DNA from: Hepsetus odoe
Taxonomy: Eukaryota > Chordata > Actinopteri > Characiformes > Hepsetidae
DNA length: 64,000 bases
Reading direction: 5' to 3'
Assembly (NCBI GenBank): GCA_017165825.1
Contig: CM029379.1
Span: 18,163,382 to 18,227,381, forward strand
Within the stretch, counting starts at the first letter, position 1, and every line of letters starts with the position of its first letter. Of this stretch, positions 1 to 9,432 are shown piece by piece. Under the pieces are notes generated by a model. It was not told the DNA's origin. It ran no database searches and saw only the letters and a list, made by a program, of their open reading frames with translations. A program made the translations under genes and the position numbers.

Positions 1-65
1 CGTAGTCCACCAAATCCCAGTGCAATCTCACAAACCTACTGATTTGTTCTTCATTTTACTCACAG

Positions 66-92
66 GGCATTGCTGCTCCTGCTCCAGCTCAG
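66..92 (+). CDS. Coding exon (27 bp, phase 0) of the SCPP-like gene
   Basis: The acceptor is a pyrimidine-rich run ending in ACTCACAG and the donor is CAG|GTGCCT. It encodes the nine residues GIAAPAPAQ. Its frame agrees with the next three exons. Confidence 0.55.
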
Positions 93-1328
93 GTGCCTTA
101 CATTTTGTTTTTTTATATGAAAATATAGAGATTAATTATAAATCACATTCTCTTTTTTATTGGAAAAAGATATATTGGATCTGTTATGAGCAGAAAAGAG
201 TTGTAAATATATCTAAACACACTAAAGAGAAACCTAAAGAGATAAAAGAGGCCATAATGGCCGGTAGCTCCAAAAACATGTGTTACTACCTCAAACACAC
301 TATCCTTTTAACCTGTTTCTTCTACTGTGGCCTCACATTGTGAGATGAATGAAAAAAGCCTGCTTGAACCACTGAAAAGTCTTTCTTTTATAGGCACAGG
401 CTCAACCTGCTCAAGCACCACAGCCGGTGAGAGTTCATTTATTATAGTTTGTTAGCAAGATTACCCCACAAACCATTAAGAATACTGGCTCTTAGCTTGG
501 TTTCAGTATGTTAACATTGTTCTGAAGTCTGGACATTTCTCTGATATCTTAATCGATCTCAGTTTCTCTCAACACTAATCGAGTTTGGATTCCAATATGC
601 ATTTCTTTCAGGGTTTCTTTTTCAACCCCTACCATGCAAAGCACCCTCATCAGGATAGTTCTGATGAGGAAGCACAGGTGAGCAATTTTATTCACCATTT
701 TAGCCCTTCAGTATGTGGACCAGATGTGTGGAACTGGATTAGGATGTAGCTACAAGGATCTCTAGAACCATAACTAAGAATGGTTGGAAAAGACTAGTGC
801 TTACAGATGTTCTCCTCACAAGCACTTTGCCCCATCCTGTGAAACTCACTTTTTGTTTCTTGTATATGCCAGCCCCATTTTGGTGCATTTTACCCACCTC
901 AAGCTTACCCAGCTGCTCCAGCAGCACGTGGAGTACCTGCAGCCCCACTGAACTCTGACGAGGCAGAAGGGGCAGAAGAAGCCGAAGGTGTTGAGGCGGC
1001 AGAAGCCGAACCAACTGCTGAGGCTCCTGTGGCTGATCCAGGCCTTTCTGTTCCTTCTGCTGACCCAGCTCTTGACGTTCCTGTTGTTGACCCAGCCATT
1101 GTTGCTATTGACCCTGTTGCCATTGACCCTACAGTGGTGGTTGAAGCTGGAATTGAGGTTCCTGTTACTTCAGATGCTCCTATCGATGATCTCCTTGTTG
1201 GTGCTGCCATAGATCCTGCTCTTCTCCCTCAGGGGGCATCTGTTGCTGTGGAGATTGACAACACAGTGGTAGGGCCAGATGTGAGTGCTCCTGTAGTGAC
1301 AGAATCTCCTGTCCCGATACTTCAGTAA
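66..1328 (+). CDS. 3' part of a Pro/Ala/Gln-rich acidic secretory protein, possible SCPP-family member (5' end outside the window)
   Basis: Four exons, all phase 0 with GT-AG borders, are visible: 66-92, 394-426, 612-677 and 873-1328 (stop TAA 1326-1328). They encode GIAAPAPAQ, AQAQPAQAPQP, a 22-residue exon starting GFFFNPYH and ending DSSDEEAQ, and a 151-residue last exon. The last exon starts PHFGAFYPPQAYP, then becomes acidic (SDEAEGAEEAEG) and ends in an Asp-Pro-punctuated hydrophobic and acidic stretch. Small phase-0 exons, P/Q/A richness and a Ser-Ser-Asp-Glu-Glu site (a typical acidophilic secretory-pathway kinase target) are hallmarks of P/Q-rich SCPP genes of enamel and enameloid matrix. 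That assignment is by architecture only: no signal peptide is in view and I do not recognise the member. Upstream exons with the signal peptide should lie before position 1. The reading frame is open across all four exons, so the splice model is well supported even though the function is not. Confidence 0.6.
394..426 (+). CDS. Coding exon (33 bp, phase 0) of the SCPP-like gene
   Basis: The acceptor is CTTTCTTTTATAG and the donor is CCG|GTGAGA. It encodes AQAQPAQAPQP, a Pro/Gln/Ala-rich segment. Confidence 0.6.
612..677 (+). CDS. Coding exon (66 bp, phase 0) of the SCPP-like gene, carrying the SSDEE motif
   Basis: The acceptor is CATTTCTTTCAG and the donor is CAG|GTGAGC. The 22 residues begin GFFFNPYH and end QDSSDEEAQ. 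Ser followed by acidic residues at +1 and +2 is the kind of site phosphorylated by secretory-pathway (Fam20C-type) kinases, known to modify SCPP proteins. Confidence 0.6.
873..1328 (+). CDS. Last coding exon of the SCPP-like gene
   Basis: The acceptor is TGTATATGCCAG and the frame is open for 151 codons to TAA. The exon begins aromatic and proline-rich, passes through an Ala/Glu-rich acidic stretch, then a segment punctuated by five Asp-Pro pairs separated by Val/Ile/Ala. It ends SPVPILQ. Composition suggests an intrinsically disordered secreted protein. Confidence 0.6.
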   Translation, partial: PHFGAFYPPQAYPAAPAARGVPAAPLNSDEAEGAEEAEGVEAAEAEPTAEAPVADPGLSVPSADPALDVPVVDPAIVAIDPVAIDPTVVVEAGIEVPVTSDAPIDDLLVGAAIDPALLPQGASVAVEIDNTVVGPDVSAPVVTESPVPILQ

Positions 1329-1860
1329 ACAACAAGCCCTATACTTCACCCCCTCTGTGCTTCCAAATAATAAGGCATGTAGCGGCTGTCAAGGGTAAAT
1401 CCAGAGCATAATGGCAATAGGGTGGGGCTAGTTAACAGAAAAATGCCTAAGAATGGTGATCACCAGCCTAGTCCTTGAGATCTACTTTAGTTTATTTTGG
1501 ATATTTACAAACTGCCTAACCTCATTTAACACTACTGAATCTGATCTAGCCAATCTTCTGGGGAAGGTATAGCAGACTGTGACTGGAACTAGACTTTACA
1601 TGAAGGTAGATCTTCAGGACCAGGGCTGATGGCCACTACCTTATAAGAACAAAACCATGCTGTGCTTAATGTATGTATGGACAGATGTTGTTGTTGTTGT
1701 TTGTTTGTTTTGCTGAAAGTTGATTTATGTGAACCTCAGTTTGAAAACTGAACTGTCCTGAATGTGATGTAGCTTCATGTGTGATAATTCTGTCATTTCC
1801 CTGTGTGTTTGTCCACACTTGTTTCTCTTCAAATAAAATATTCATCCTGCAATTAGTGGC
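1329..1860 (+). other. 3' untranslated region of the SCPP-like gene with poly(A) signal
   Basis: No reading frame continues after the stop. An AATAAA hexamer lies at about 1832-1837, followed by an ATTCATCC stretch and a GT-rich context, a reasonable polyadenylation site. A short GTT repeat lies near 1685-1710. The end position is an estimate. Confidence 0.5.
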
Positions 1861-3300
1861 CTCTTCACTTAAAGCTATACAATATTTGATCTACAGGAAC
1901 TATTTCTTGGCCAGGAGCTTATCATAAATTAAAGTAATATGTGCAATTTCTTATAATGAGCTCACTTCTCTTTTTTCATTTACTGTCATTTATATTTATA
2001 CATGTATAACATCATAAGATTCTAGCTTTTTCTAGACATTTTTCTTTCATAGTATTAAGTCACATGGTTTCACTTAGTTCAAGTGTCTCATTTAGAAAAC
2101 CTAATTATTAAGCAATACAGATCATTTTGCTTAAAACAGGCTGTAATGCTTTTGCAACTATCTAATACAAAGAAAGATTAGACATGCTGACTTTGCATAA
2201 TTCAGCCATGGAGATGTAAACAGCATTACACAGAGAATGTTCATGTTAAATCCTCTGAGAAACTTCATGAGCAAAATTCCTCTGTAACTGCATTGGTAAT
2301 GCAATATCTACAAAAAAAAACACACATATATTTTATGCATTCAAAATGGCCAATGGCCGTAGTGGTAAAGCAGTGGAAATACGACATCCTCTTGCCTCTC
2401 TGCCAATAATGGAACTTTTAAATTATGTTTTAGGTCCAATACCTTTTCAAAACTATGTGGAAAAAATTATGCAATGATTTTGTAATAGATAAATGTAACA
2501 ATTTTACTTGAAGGAGCTTTAGAAAGTTAGCCCTGTTTTGATCTCTAAAACAGGGCAATTCACATACAACCACTTTGAATGACTGTGGTTCCATATTATA
2601 CATTTTTTTTTCAATGTTTTGAAATATGATAAAAATTCACCTTAAAGCTGTGTTTTCCTGCAAAGATACTTCCTTATACATAGTGTGTATAACAGGAAAT
2701 TCCACAGAATAAATAAAAAGAAATCTTTTTACATACAATTTCTAAGTATAATTCCACTATTCATCAGAATAGAGCCAAAAAGAACCAAAAACAAACCAGA
2801 CCATAGCTCAACATTCCACATCTAACTGGCTTTCACTAAAGCTGTAGAACGTGTGCAGCTCTCAGTGAGACGGCTTGCTATAATAGGATCAGAGTGATCT
2901 GGGGCAGATCTGACTCAGCAAGTGTCTTTCTCTCTGCTATGAGTAAATCCTTCATTACTCTCCCAGAACTCAACACTTGCACACTTTTGAAAAAACAGTT
3001 AATAAAAGCAGAGCCCTCAGGCATTTAGCTTTAAGAGGCTGCAAGTAGGTTGTAGCTCATATGCTCTAAAGAGTTTTTTACTGGATAAACCAAATAAAAT
3101 GCATGAAATGAATTTATATTTTAATCAAATAGGACAAAATCAGAGAGCTGATTTAATGTACATTTTTTCCAAACAATTTCCTCACACTCATTACTGAAAA
3201 GAGCATTCAACCATGTTTAGCAGCCCAGAGAGTTAGGGAGGGGGTGACGGACTTTGCTGCTGCTATTTCATCCTCTTAGTCTTCACCCAATCCTTTTCAG
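1861..3300. other. Intergenic AT-rich DNA between the SCPP-like gene and the CNGA1-like gene
   Basis: No open frame with coding character, RNA gene or recognisable repeat is seen. The channel gene promoter probably lies in or near the 3' part. A pyrimidine-rich stretch ends in TCCTTTTCAG at 3300. Confidence 0.5.
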
Positions 3301-3463
3301 GGTCAGCACCAGATAGCAACAGAGGTGAGCAAAGTTATATTACAAAGACTAACATCATAATACTATTTCCTCCTAATAATCTACATTGCTTTTTTCAGAT
3401 GGGACTACTATGAATAATGCAAATGCTTTTCTTGAGTGAAGATGTGAAGAATGTAAATTTCAT
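3301..3463 (+). other. Possible non-coding leader exons of the CNGA1-like gene
   Basis: Two short intervals have splice-like borders: 3301-3324 (acceptor TCCTTTTCAG, donor GAG|GTGAGC) and 3399-3463 (acceptor CTTTTTTCAG, donor CAT|GTGAGT). The second carries two very short upstream ORFs. They could be 5' untranslated exons joining a third acceptor (TGCATGTAG, ending 3568) just before the start codon. This rests on splice-site resemblance alone. Confidence 0.25.
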
Positions 3464-3587
3464 GTGAGTTTGTGAGAGGAAGTAACACTTGGTAAGTAAC
3501 TTGGTGAGTCCAGCTAATGTGGTTCATTCCAAATCATTATGAATATAATAAGTTTACATTGCATGTAGAATAAAGAAACGAGGAACC

Positions 3588-3739
3588 ATGACCATTGTAG
3601 CTGGTTTGGGGACTCTTACTGTGCCTCCCCGAATGGATCCAGTCTTTGAAGAAGGCTCAGTAGAAGACAACGCAGGTCCTCGTCCTCCTCCCAGCCCAAG
3701 ACGGCTCTTCAACGTCAACAATAGCAACAATAACAAAGA
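3588..3739 (+). CDS. cnga1: CNGA1-like coding exon 1 (initiator ATG, disordered N-terminus)
   Basis: It encodes MTIVAGLGTL through FNVNNSNNNK and ends phase 2 at a GTAAAG donor. The Asn-rich run leading into KEE matches the N-terminal region of CNGA1. A genomic in-frame TAA at 3549 lies upstream. A second Met at codon 16 is an alternative start. Confidence 0.75.
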
Positions 3740-6700
3740 GTAAAGAGGCCTGGAAACATTACACAGAATATCAATACATTCAAGTTGCCCTCGACAAGCA
3801 TGTCAACTGTTTCATTTACTGTTAACTATTTCATTTTTTAGGGAAGAGAAGAAGAAAGTAAAAAAGGAAAAGAAGGAGAAAAAAGAGTAAGGTTTTTTTA
3901 AAAGCTTTTTTAACATTTTAGAAAGTGCATTCATTTTCAATGAGCTCTGACTTTGGACAGAAAAAAGGAGAAGAAGGAAAAGAAGAAGAAAAAAGAGGAA
4001 AAGGAACAGGAGAATGAAAAGGAAAAGGAAAAGGAAAAGGAGAAGGAAAAAGAAAAAGAGAAAGAGAAAGAAAAGGAGAAAGAGAAAGAAAAAGAGAAGG
4101 ACAAAGACAAGGGGAAAAAGGAGGGGTAGGTGCCAGCCATGCAAAGTTCAATCAATACTTTTCTCACTTCTGAATAAATCATCATTATTGCTTCTCCTTT
4201 TCTTCACTGGAGGCCAAAAGAGGTGTTTGTGATTAACCCAGCGAGCAACCTGTACTACCAGTGGCTGCTTCTCATTACTCTTCCCGTCATGTACAACTGG
4301 ACAATGATCATTGCAAGGTAAGGCTTTAGTATAGCATTCAGGAGGAATGCAGAAACAAAGTCTGCATCACAGTTCAGTTTGATGTGTATAGTAAACAACC
4401 TAATGTATCATTATATACCACTTTATTAGAAACACCCACCTTGTATCTACACTCATTTTCTCATTTATCCAATCACTGACCATGTAAGTGCCCTTTTTTA
4501 CAAACAGCAGTCCTCCTGTTTACCTGCATCTTCCATTAATGGTCCCAGCAGGAAAACTACTGAACAAGTCGTACTATTCTCAGTGCAGGACACTGCCATA
4601 GTAAATCAAATGGAACATGATTAGGAACAAGGTGTGTGCACCTAAGTGGTTTGCTGATTGAATACTCCATGCCAACCTGAATAGCGGCAAACCATGACTT
4701 GGCCTTCAGTTCAGTCCAAACTTATTTAAATATTATCAAAGGCTTTACAGTAATACACGCTTTAGTAGTTTGAGATTCTTAAAGAAATTTACCAGAAATT
4801 CTCTCAACACAGTGTTCAGCAGAAAAATGTTCCAACACACCGGTGTGACACACAGAACACAGTCGATATGGACCGAACATACGATAATAATTCATGTTCT
4901 TTATGCAGAGCTTGTTTTGAAGAACTGCAACACGACTATCTGATGACATGGTTCATCCTTGACTACGTCTGTGATCTGCTTTATGTGGCCGACATGGCCT
5001 TCAGGACAAGGACTGGTAAAGACTAATTTTGAGCTGCTGTTGCTTTGTTGTTATGTGATTGAAACATAATTACATGACTAACGGCATCCTTTTTGAATTG
5101 ATTTCAGTTTATTTCTTTTTGTTGCCATGTCAGGAAATGACAAAAAAACATGGCAAAAATGAAAGTGTTGTGGCAAAACCAGACTGTACACAAGACATTT
5201 CAAATCATAATGATGCACTATTGACTGATGCTTACAATTTGGCTTTTCCAACTGAATTTCTTTCTTTGTGAAAAACAATGAATGTAATCCATAGAAGGCT
5301 TTTGATGAGATTAGCAACTTGTCTTGTCTTAAAGTTTAGTTTCAGCTCTCATAGCTACAAGTGTTAGGGTTAGGGTTAGGGTTTAAAATGTTGAACAGCA
5401 TGATTGACCTTTCATTTAAAACATGTATTTCTGAATGAAACAATGCAGTGAGTGGTCTTTTGAGTGGTCTTCTAAACAACCAATTTTTTGCATACAGGGT
5501 ATCTGGAACAGGGCTTGCTTGTCAAAGATGAGAAGCTCCTTCGTAAGCACTACACGGACAGCTTTCAGTTTCGAATCGACGTCATCTCCATGATACCCAC
5601 TGATGTGCTGTACTTCATCCTTGGGCTGGACTACCCTGAGATCCGCATCAACAAGCTGCTGCGCCTCAACCGCATGTTTGAGTTCTTCGACCGCTCTCAG
5701 ACCATGACCAACTATCCCAATATCTTCCGCATCTGCACCCTGGTGATGTACATTCTCATCATCATTCACTGGAATGCATGCCTCTACTTCTCTTTCTCCA
5801 AGTCCATTGGTTTTGGCTCGGATGCATGGGTATACCCATCACTCGATGAGCCTGAGTTTGGGGATCTATTGAGAAAGTACTCCTTCAGCCTCTACTGGTC
5901 CACCCTCACTCTCACCACCATAGGGGAGACTCCTTCCCCAGAGCTGGACTCAGAGTTCTTCTTTCATGTGGTGGATTTCCTGGTAGGCGTGCTGATCTTT
6001 GCCACCATTGTGGGCAACATAGCCACCATGATCTCCAACATGAATGCAGCACAAGCCCAGTTTCAGGCACGCATTGACAACATTAAGCAGTACATGCATG
6101 TGCGCCATGTCAGTAAGGATTTAGAGAATCGTGTCATCAAGTGGTTTGACTACCTGTGGACCAACAAGAAAGCACAAGATGAGAGGGAGGTGCTGCGATA
6201 CCTTCCAGACAAGCTTCGGGCAGAAATAGGCATGAGCGTACATCTGGACACCTTGAAGAAGGTGAGGATCTTTGCAGACTGTGAGGCTGGCTTGCTGATT
6301 CAGTTGGTGCTCAAGTTGCGCCCCCAAGTCTTCAGTCCTGGTGACTACATTTGCCGCAAGGGTGACATTGGGAGAGAGATGTATATCATCAAAGAAGGAA
6401 AGCTGGCAGTAGTAGCTGATGATGGAGTTACACAGTTTTGCATCCTGGGAGATGGTAGCTACTTTGGTGAAATCAGCATCCTGAACATTAAGGGCAGCAA
6501 AGCTGGGAACCGCAGGACAGCTAATATCCGCAGCATTGGATACTCTGACCTCTTCTGCTTGACCAAGGATGACCTAATGGAGGCCCTGACTGAGTACCCT
6601 GAAGCCAAAACCATGCTGGAGGACAAGGGGAGGCAGATTCTCATGAAAGATGGTCTGCTGGACTTGGACCCTGCCAACCTGAAGCCAGACCAGAGGGACC

Positions 6701-7074
6701 TTGAGGACAGAGTGGACCGTATTTACTCCACCATGATGCTGATGCAGACCAAACTGAAGAAGATCCTTGCAGACTATGATAAAACTGAGAAAAACCTCAA
6801 ACAGCGCATCGCTCAGATAGAGCGTTTTGCTGGTGAGGAGGTGGAAGAGGATGAAGAAGAGGAAGAGGCACATAAGAAAGAAGAGGAACCTGCATCCGAG
6901 CAAGAAAAGAAGGAGGAGGATACCAAAGAAGAGAAGAAAGAGGAGGAAAAGCCAGAGGGGAAGGAAACGTCAGAAGGGGAAGAGAAGCCAGAAGAAGAGA
7001 AGAAACCAGAGGAGGAAGAAAAGCCAGAGGGGAAGAAGCCAGAGGAGGAGGAGAAGCCAGACGAAAAGAAGTAG
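3588..7074 (+). CDS. cnga1: Cyclic nucleotide-gated cation channel alpha subunit, CNGA1-like (complete, 6 coding exons, 716 aa)
   Basis: Coding exons are 3588-3739, 3842-3886, 3961-4125, 4213-4317, 4909-5015 and 5498-7074. They join in frame to 2151 nt. In order: a disordered N-terminus with NVNNSNNNKEE, a Lys/Glu tract (about residues 50-120), S1 (136-155), S2 (168-186), S3 (216-232), Arg/Lys-bearing S4 (240-262), S5 (270-289), pore TIGETP with the conductance Glu at about 335, S6 (345-371), C-linker, cyclic-nucleotide-binding domain (450-578, with FGEISIL and NRRTAN), a coiled coil (590-635) and a Glu/Lys/Pro-rich tail (637-716). CNGA subunits form cGMP-opened Na+/Ca2+ channels in rods and pineal photoreceptors. 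The words IFADCEAGLL and YLPDKLRAEI and the Lys/Glu N-terminus favour CNGA1 over CNGA2, CNGA3 or CNGA4. Divergence (TPSP rather than TPPP after the pore, SQTMTNYPN for TETRTNYPN) suggests a fish CNGA1 paralogue. The start has an acceptable context (AACCATGA). Confidence 0.93.
3842..3886 (+). CDS. cnga1: CNGA1-like coding exon 2 (45 bp Lys/Glu exon)
   Basis: The acceptor is TTTTTTAG and the donor GA|GTAAGG, phase 2 to phase 2. It encodes an almost pure Lys/Glu segment. At 45 bp it can be skipped without changing frame. Confidence 0.75.
3961..4125 (+). CDS. cnga1: CNGA1-like coding exon 3 (165 bp Lys/Glu exon)
   Basis: The acceptor is TTTGGACAG and the donor G|GTAGGT, phase 2 to phase 2. It encodes about 55 residues, nearly all Lys or Glu, ending KDKDKGKKEG. 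The coding strand is almost entirely purine. A similar charged segment precedes S1 in vertebrate rod CNGA1. Confidence 0.75.
4213..4317 (+). CDS. cnga1: CNGA1-like coding exon 4 (S1 segment)
   Basis: It encodes GPKEVFVINPASNLYYQW, then the hydrophobic S1 ending YNWTMIIA, phase 2 to phase 2. LPVMYNWTM is highly characteristic of CNG alpha subunits. The donor is AG|GTAAGG. Confidence 0.92.
4419..4690 (+). mobile_element. Left part of a non-autonomous DNA transposon in CNGA1-like intron 4
   Basis: It begins with CACTTTATTAGAAACACC, then a CCTTGT...CTACACTCA word, TTCCATTAATGGTC and TCTCAGTGCAGGACACTG. This is the order of a very abundant fish MITE family that I recognise from memory. It is diverged and lacks the far end. 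Confidence 0.5.
4909..5015 (+). CDS. cnga1: CNGA1-like coding exon 5 (S2 segment)
   Basis: The acceptor is CTTTATGCAG. It encodes ACFEELQHDYLMTW, the S2 helix with paired acidic residues, and FRTRTG, leading directly into YLEQGLLV of the last exon. Phase 2 in, phase 1 out. Confidence 0.92.
5364..5381 (+). repeat. Three telomere-type TTAGGG units in CNGA1-like intron 5
   Basis: Three perfect tandem TTAGGG units sit in the 482-bp intron before the last coding exon. The tract is short and may be coincidental or a small interstitial telomeric insertion. Confidence 0.7.
5498..7074 (+). CDS. cnga1: CNGA1-like coding exon 6 (S3 to C-terminus)
   Basis: This single 1577-bp exon carries S3-S6, the pore, the C-linker, the nucleotide-binding domain, the coiled coil and the acidic tail, with stop TAG at 7072-7074. 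The reading frame opens at GYLEQGLLV immediately after a CATACAG acceptor. One large 3' exon is the usual CNGA1-3 arrangement. Confidence 0.95.
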
Positions 7075-8139
7075 CAGTTTAAACAATGTGTCTAAAAATT
7101 AGATAAATGAGAAATTGTGCAATACATGTACAAGATATAAGAAATGCAATACATTCTTGAACATAATCCAGATTAGAAAAGGAAGAGGTCCATAGAACCT
7201 GGTGCATTTAATGTGAATTTATTTATCTTTAAAGTTACCACCTTCCACCTTGTGAGATTCATAAATTGCCAGTTCAAGTTGTCTCAACATGTTCCTCTAC
7301 AGCAGTATTCTTAAATGGCCACAAGACAGCAGTAGAGAGTCTTTGATGAGCAGTTTTCCTGAGAATGCTGGGATCTCAAATGACTGTGTATATTATATTA
7401 TACCTGTTTAGAAGCTGAATGTTAAGGCAGGATTCCATAAGAAGTAATTACGTTTCTGTAAGTATTTGGGAAACAGCTCTATAAAATAATGTTGTAATCT
7501 TTCACTTCACTAAATTCTACATGCTTTAAACTCGGTTTCATTAAGATTTCGAAATCCATCTATTATTCTCCACCAAAAGACACACCTAAATGAAATTTTT
7601 AAATCATCTTAAAGACCTTCTAATCTAAACTGTTATACTTTATGCAAATGAAATCTGTTTCTAAGACCATGTTAACATAAACATTACCTTTGTCTGAACT
7701 TATTTCAAAAAGAATTTTTTCAAAATATACTTTTACATTTTTGAACGTATATGTTATTTAAACTTTTTTTTGGCAAAGCCTACTTTTCAAAAATGTGCAA
7801 AATAGTAAACAAAGAACATTCATTTCGAGCAGATTTGTCTAAACATTTTTTTTAATTTGCATTTTTATTAGTATCTGTAATTGTCGTATCTTACAGATTA
7901 CCTTTTAATTAACTGTTTCAATTATAAACGATTTACCTTTTCATTTTCTATGCAACAATGTGGAAGATATCGTTGTAAGGGTTACATCTAAAAAGAGCTC
8001 AACTTAGTTATGGGGATAGCTGCTATAGCTATTTTCTGCTTTGTAAATAATATATTATGTGTATGTAAATAACCATTAACCAAGATTTAATACAGATTTT
8101 TTCTTGACATTGTGTTAATTTTTGTGTAGCTATAGACAT
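7075..8139 (+). other. 3' untranslated and flanking AT-rich DNA of the CNGA1-like gene
   Basis: No coding frame is present. Sequence just after the stop is expected to be 3' UTR. I could not fix a single convincing poly(A) site: AATAAA words occur only further on, near 8870 and 8930. Confidence 0.4.
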
Positions 8140-8222
8140 CTTCTTCTCCTTCTTCTCCTTCTTCTTCTCCTTCTTCTCCTTCTTCACCTTCTTCTTCGGC
8201 TGCTCCCATTAAGGATCACCCC
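8140..8222 (-). mobile_element. 3' terminal stub of an RTE-like LINE
   Basis: Read on the minus strand, it starts GGGTGATCCTTAATGGGAGC, then AGCCGAAGAAGAAGG and a long GAAGAAGGA run. The same end (gcgacccctaaayGGGAGCAG, then cgaaagaagaag) closes the LINE copies at 12345, 27560 and 35850. The CTT/CTC microsatellite here is therefore the expanded tail of a LINE insertion. Confidence 0.6.
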
Positions 8223-9184
8223 AGCCAATCAAAATTTTGTATATGGATTTATCTAGTTCTTTCTAACTTACTGTGCTTTTCCATTTCCATTTATGGCATT
8301 TAGCAAGCATTTGCTCTTAAAGCCAAAAATGTATTTTTGCTAGACTAGCCAAACAATGTCTAAGGCACCTCTCAGATCAGATACCCTCAAATCCACTGGC
8401 CCCATCTGTGGAGCAAAATATGATGCTGAACACCCAAGAGACCGAAAGTGTCCTTTGTGCCTTTTAGCGTTGGGTGCATTCCTGTGTTCCTTTACAGACA
8501 GACCCAGTAACAAATTCAGAACCCCAGATGTTCATATTTTATAGACTTATGCAGACTCAGGGAGAGATGGTTTATCTAAAACGCTGTACATGCTGCTTAT
8601 CCATTCTTTATCATGTCTGATATAAAGAGGTTTGAAAAGAAGCTCAGCAGTAAATTAGGGTTAAACTTTATTTTCTCGCCTTACTGATTCCTTTGCAATC
8701 TGAAAGTTAAACATGGAATCTGCAAGTCATTATAGAGTCATATTCAGACTGAACATTCTCCTCAGGGCAGAGCAATTAGCACCCAAATCACTTATTTATG
8801 CATCACTGAAAGAGACGATTGCTCTACCAGCAGAATCTCACTAATGCAATTATAGGCATGTTTGTGAAATAAAATGAAGTAAAATTGGTGCTGTTATAAA
8901 TTGTGTCTATTTTGTGACTCAGTCATCAAAATAAACACCAGATATTATACTGACAGTATAATGCATATCAATTTTCATATTTCATAATAAAAATAATAAT
9001 TATAAAAGAGCATGTAGAAAGCCCACTCCCAACAAACTATATAATATATAAAAAGAAATTTCATAATGAGTTATATTTATGCACTTAATATCTTACTGTA
9101 TTGCAATGGAACAAATTACTTTTTATACCGAAATGTTTTGAGCCAACCTTCATTTTTTTTGAGCCAACCTTCATTTTTCATATT
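8223..9184. other. Intergenic AT-rich DNA
   Basis: No gene or clear repeat is seen. A 19-bp word (gagccaaccttcattttt) is directly repeated at about 9139 and 9160. Confidence 0.4.
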
Positions 9185-9196
9185 GCTATAGAACCA

Positions 9197-9432
9197 AGGG
9201 GCAGTGGTGGCCTAGTGGTTAGGGTGTTGGCCACATGGTCGGCGGATTGGGGGTTCGAACCCCTTCCCAATGGGTTGCCCTGAGGTACCCTTGAGCAAGG
9301 TGCCGTCCCCGTCCCGCTTCTCCCTGCGATGGGCTGGCAACCTGTCCAGGGTGTGTCCCCCGTCCTCGCCCTGTGTGCACTGGGTTGGACACCAGCGCGA
9401 CCCCGTTTGGGACAAGCGGCAGGAAATGGATG
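9197..9432 (+). mobile_element. tRNA-derived SINE with perfect 12-bp target-site duplication
   Basis: The head has tRNA-like A-box (TGGCCTAGTGGTTAGG) and B-box (GGGTTCGAACCCC) words, then GTTGCCCTGAGGTACCCTTG. The distinctive tail ends GACAAGCGGCAGGAAATGG. The word gctatagaacca flanks it at 9185-9196 and 9433-9444. The complete duplication suggests a fairly young insertion. Confidence 0.88.

Noticed and set aside
20..343. 107-codon plus-strand frame at the start
   Set aside because: It overlaps an SCPP-like exon in another frame and runs through the intron; no coding features.
905..1210. Minus-strand Ala/Ser/Gly-rich frame opposite the SCPP-like last exon
   Set aside because: Antisense shadow of a GC-rich coding exon; the plus frame joins three upstream exons.
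3812..4232. Several Phe/Ser/Leu-rich minus-strand frames and a Lys/Arg-rich plus frame
   Set aside because: These are other-frame shadows of the purine-rich Lys/Glu exons of the CNGA1-like gene.
9212..9283. tRNA gene suggested by A-box and B-box words
   Set aside because: The head is followed by a SINE body and flanked by a target-site duplication, and the same head occurs at many sites; not a functional tRNA gene.
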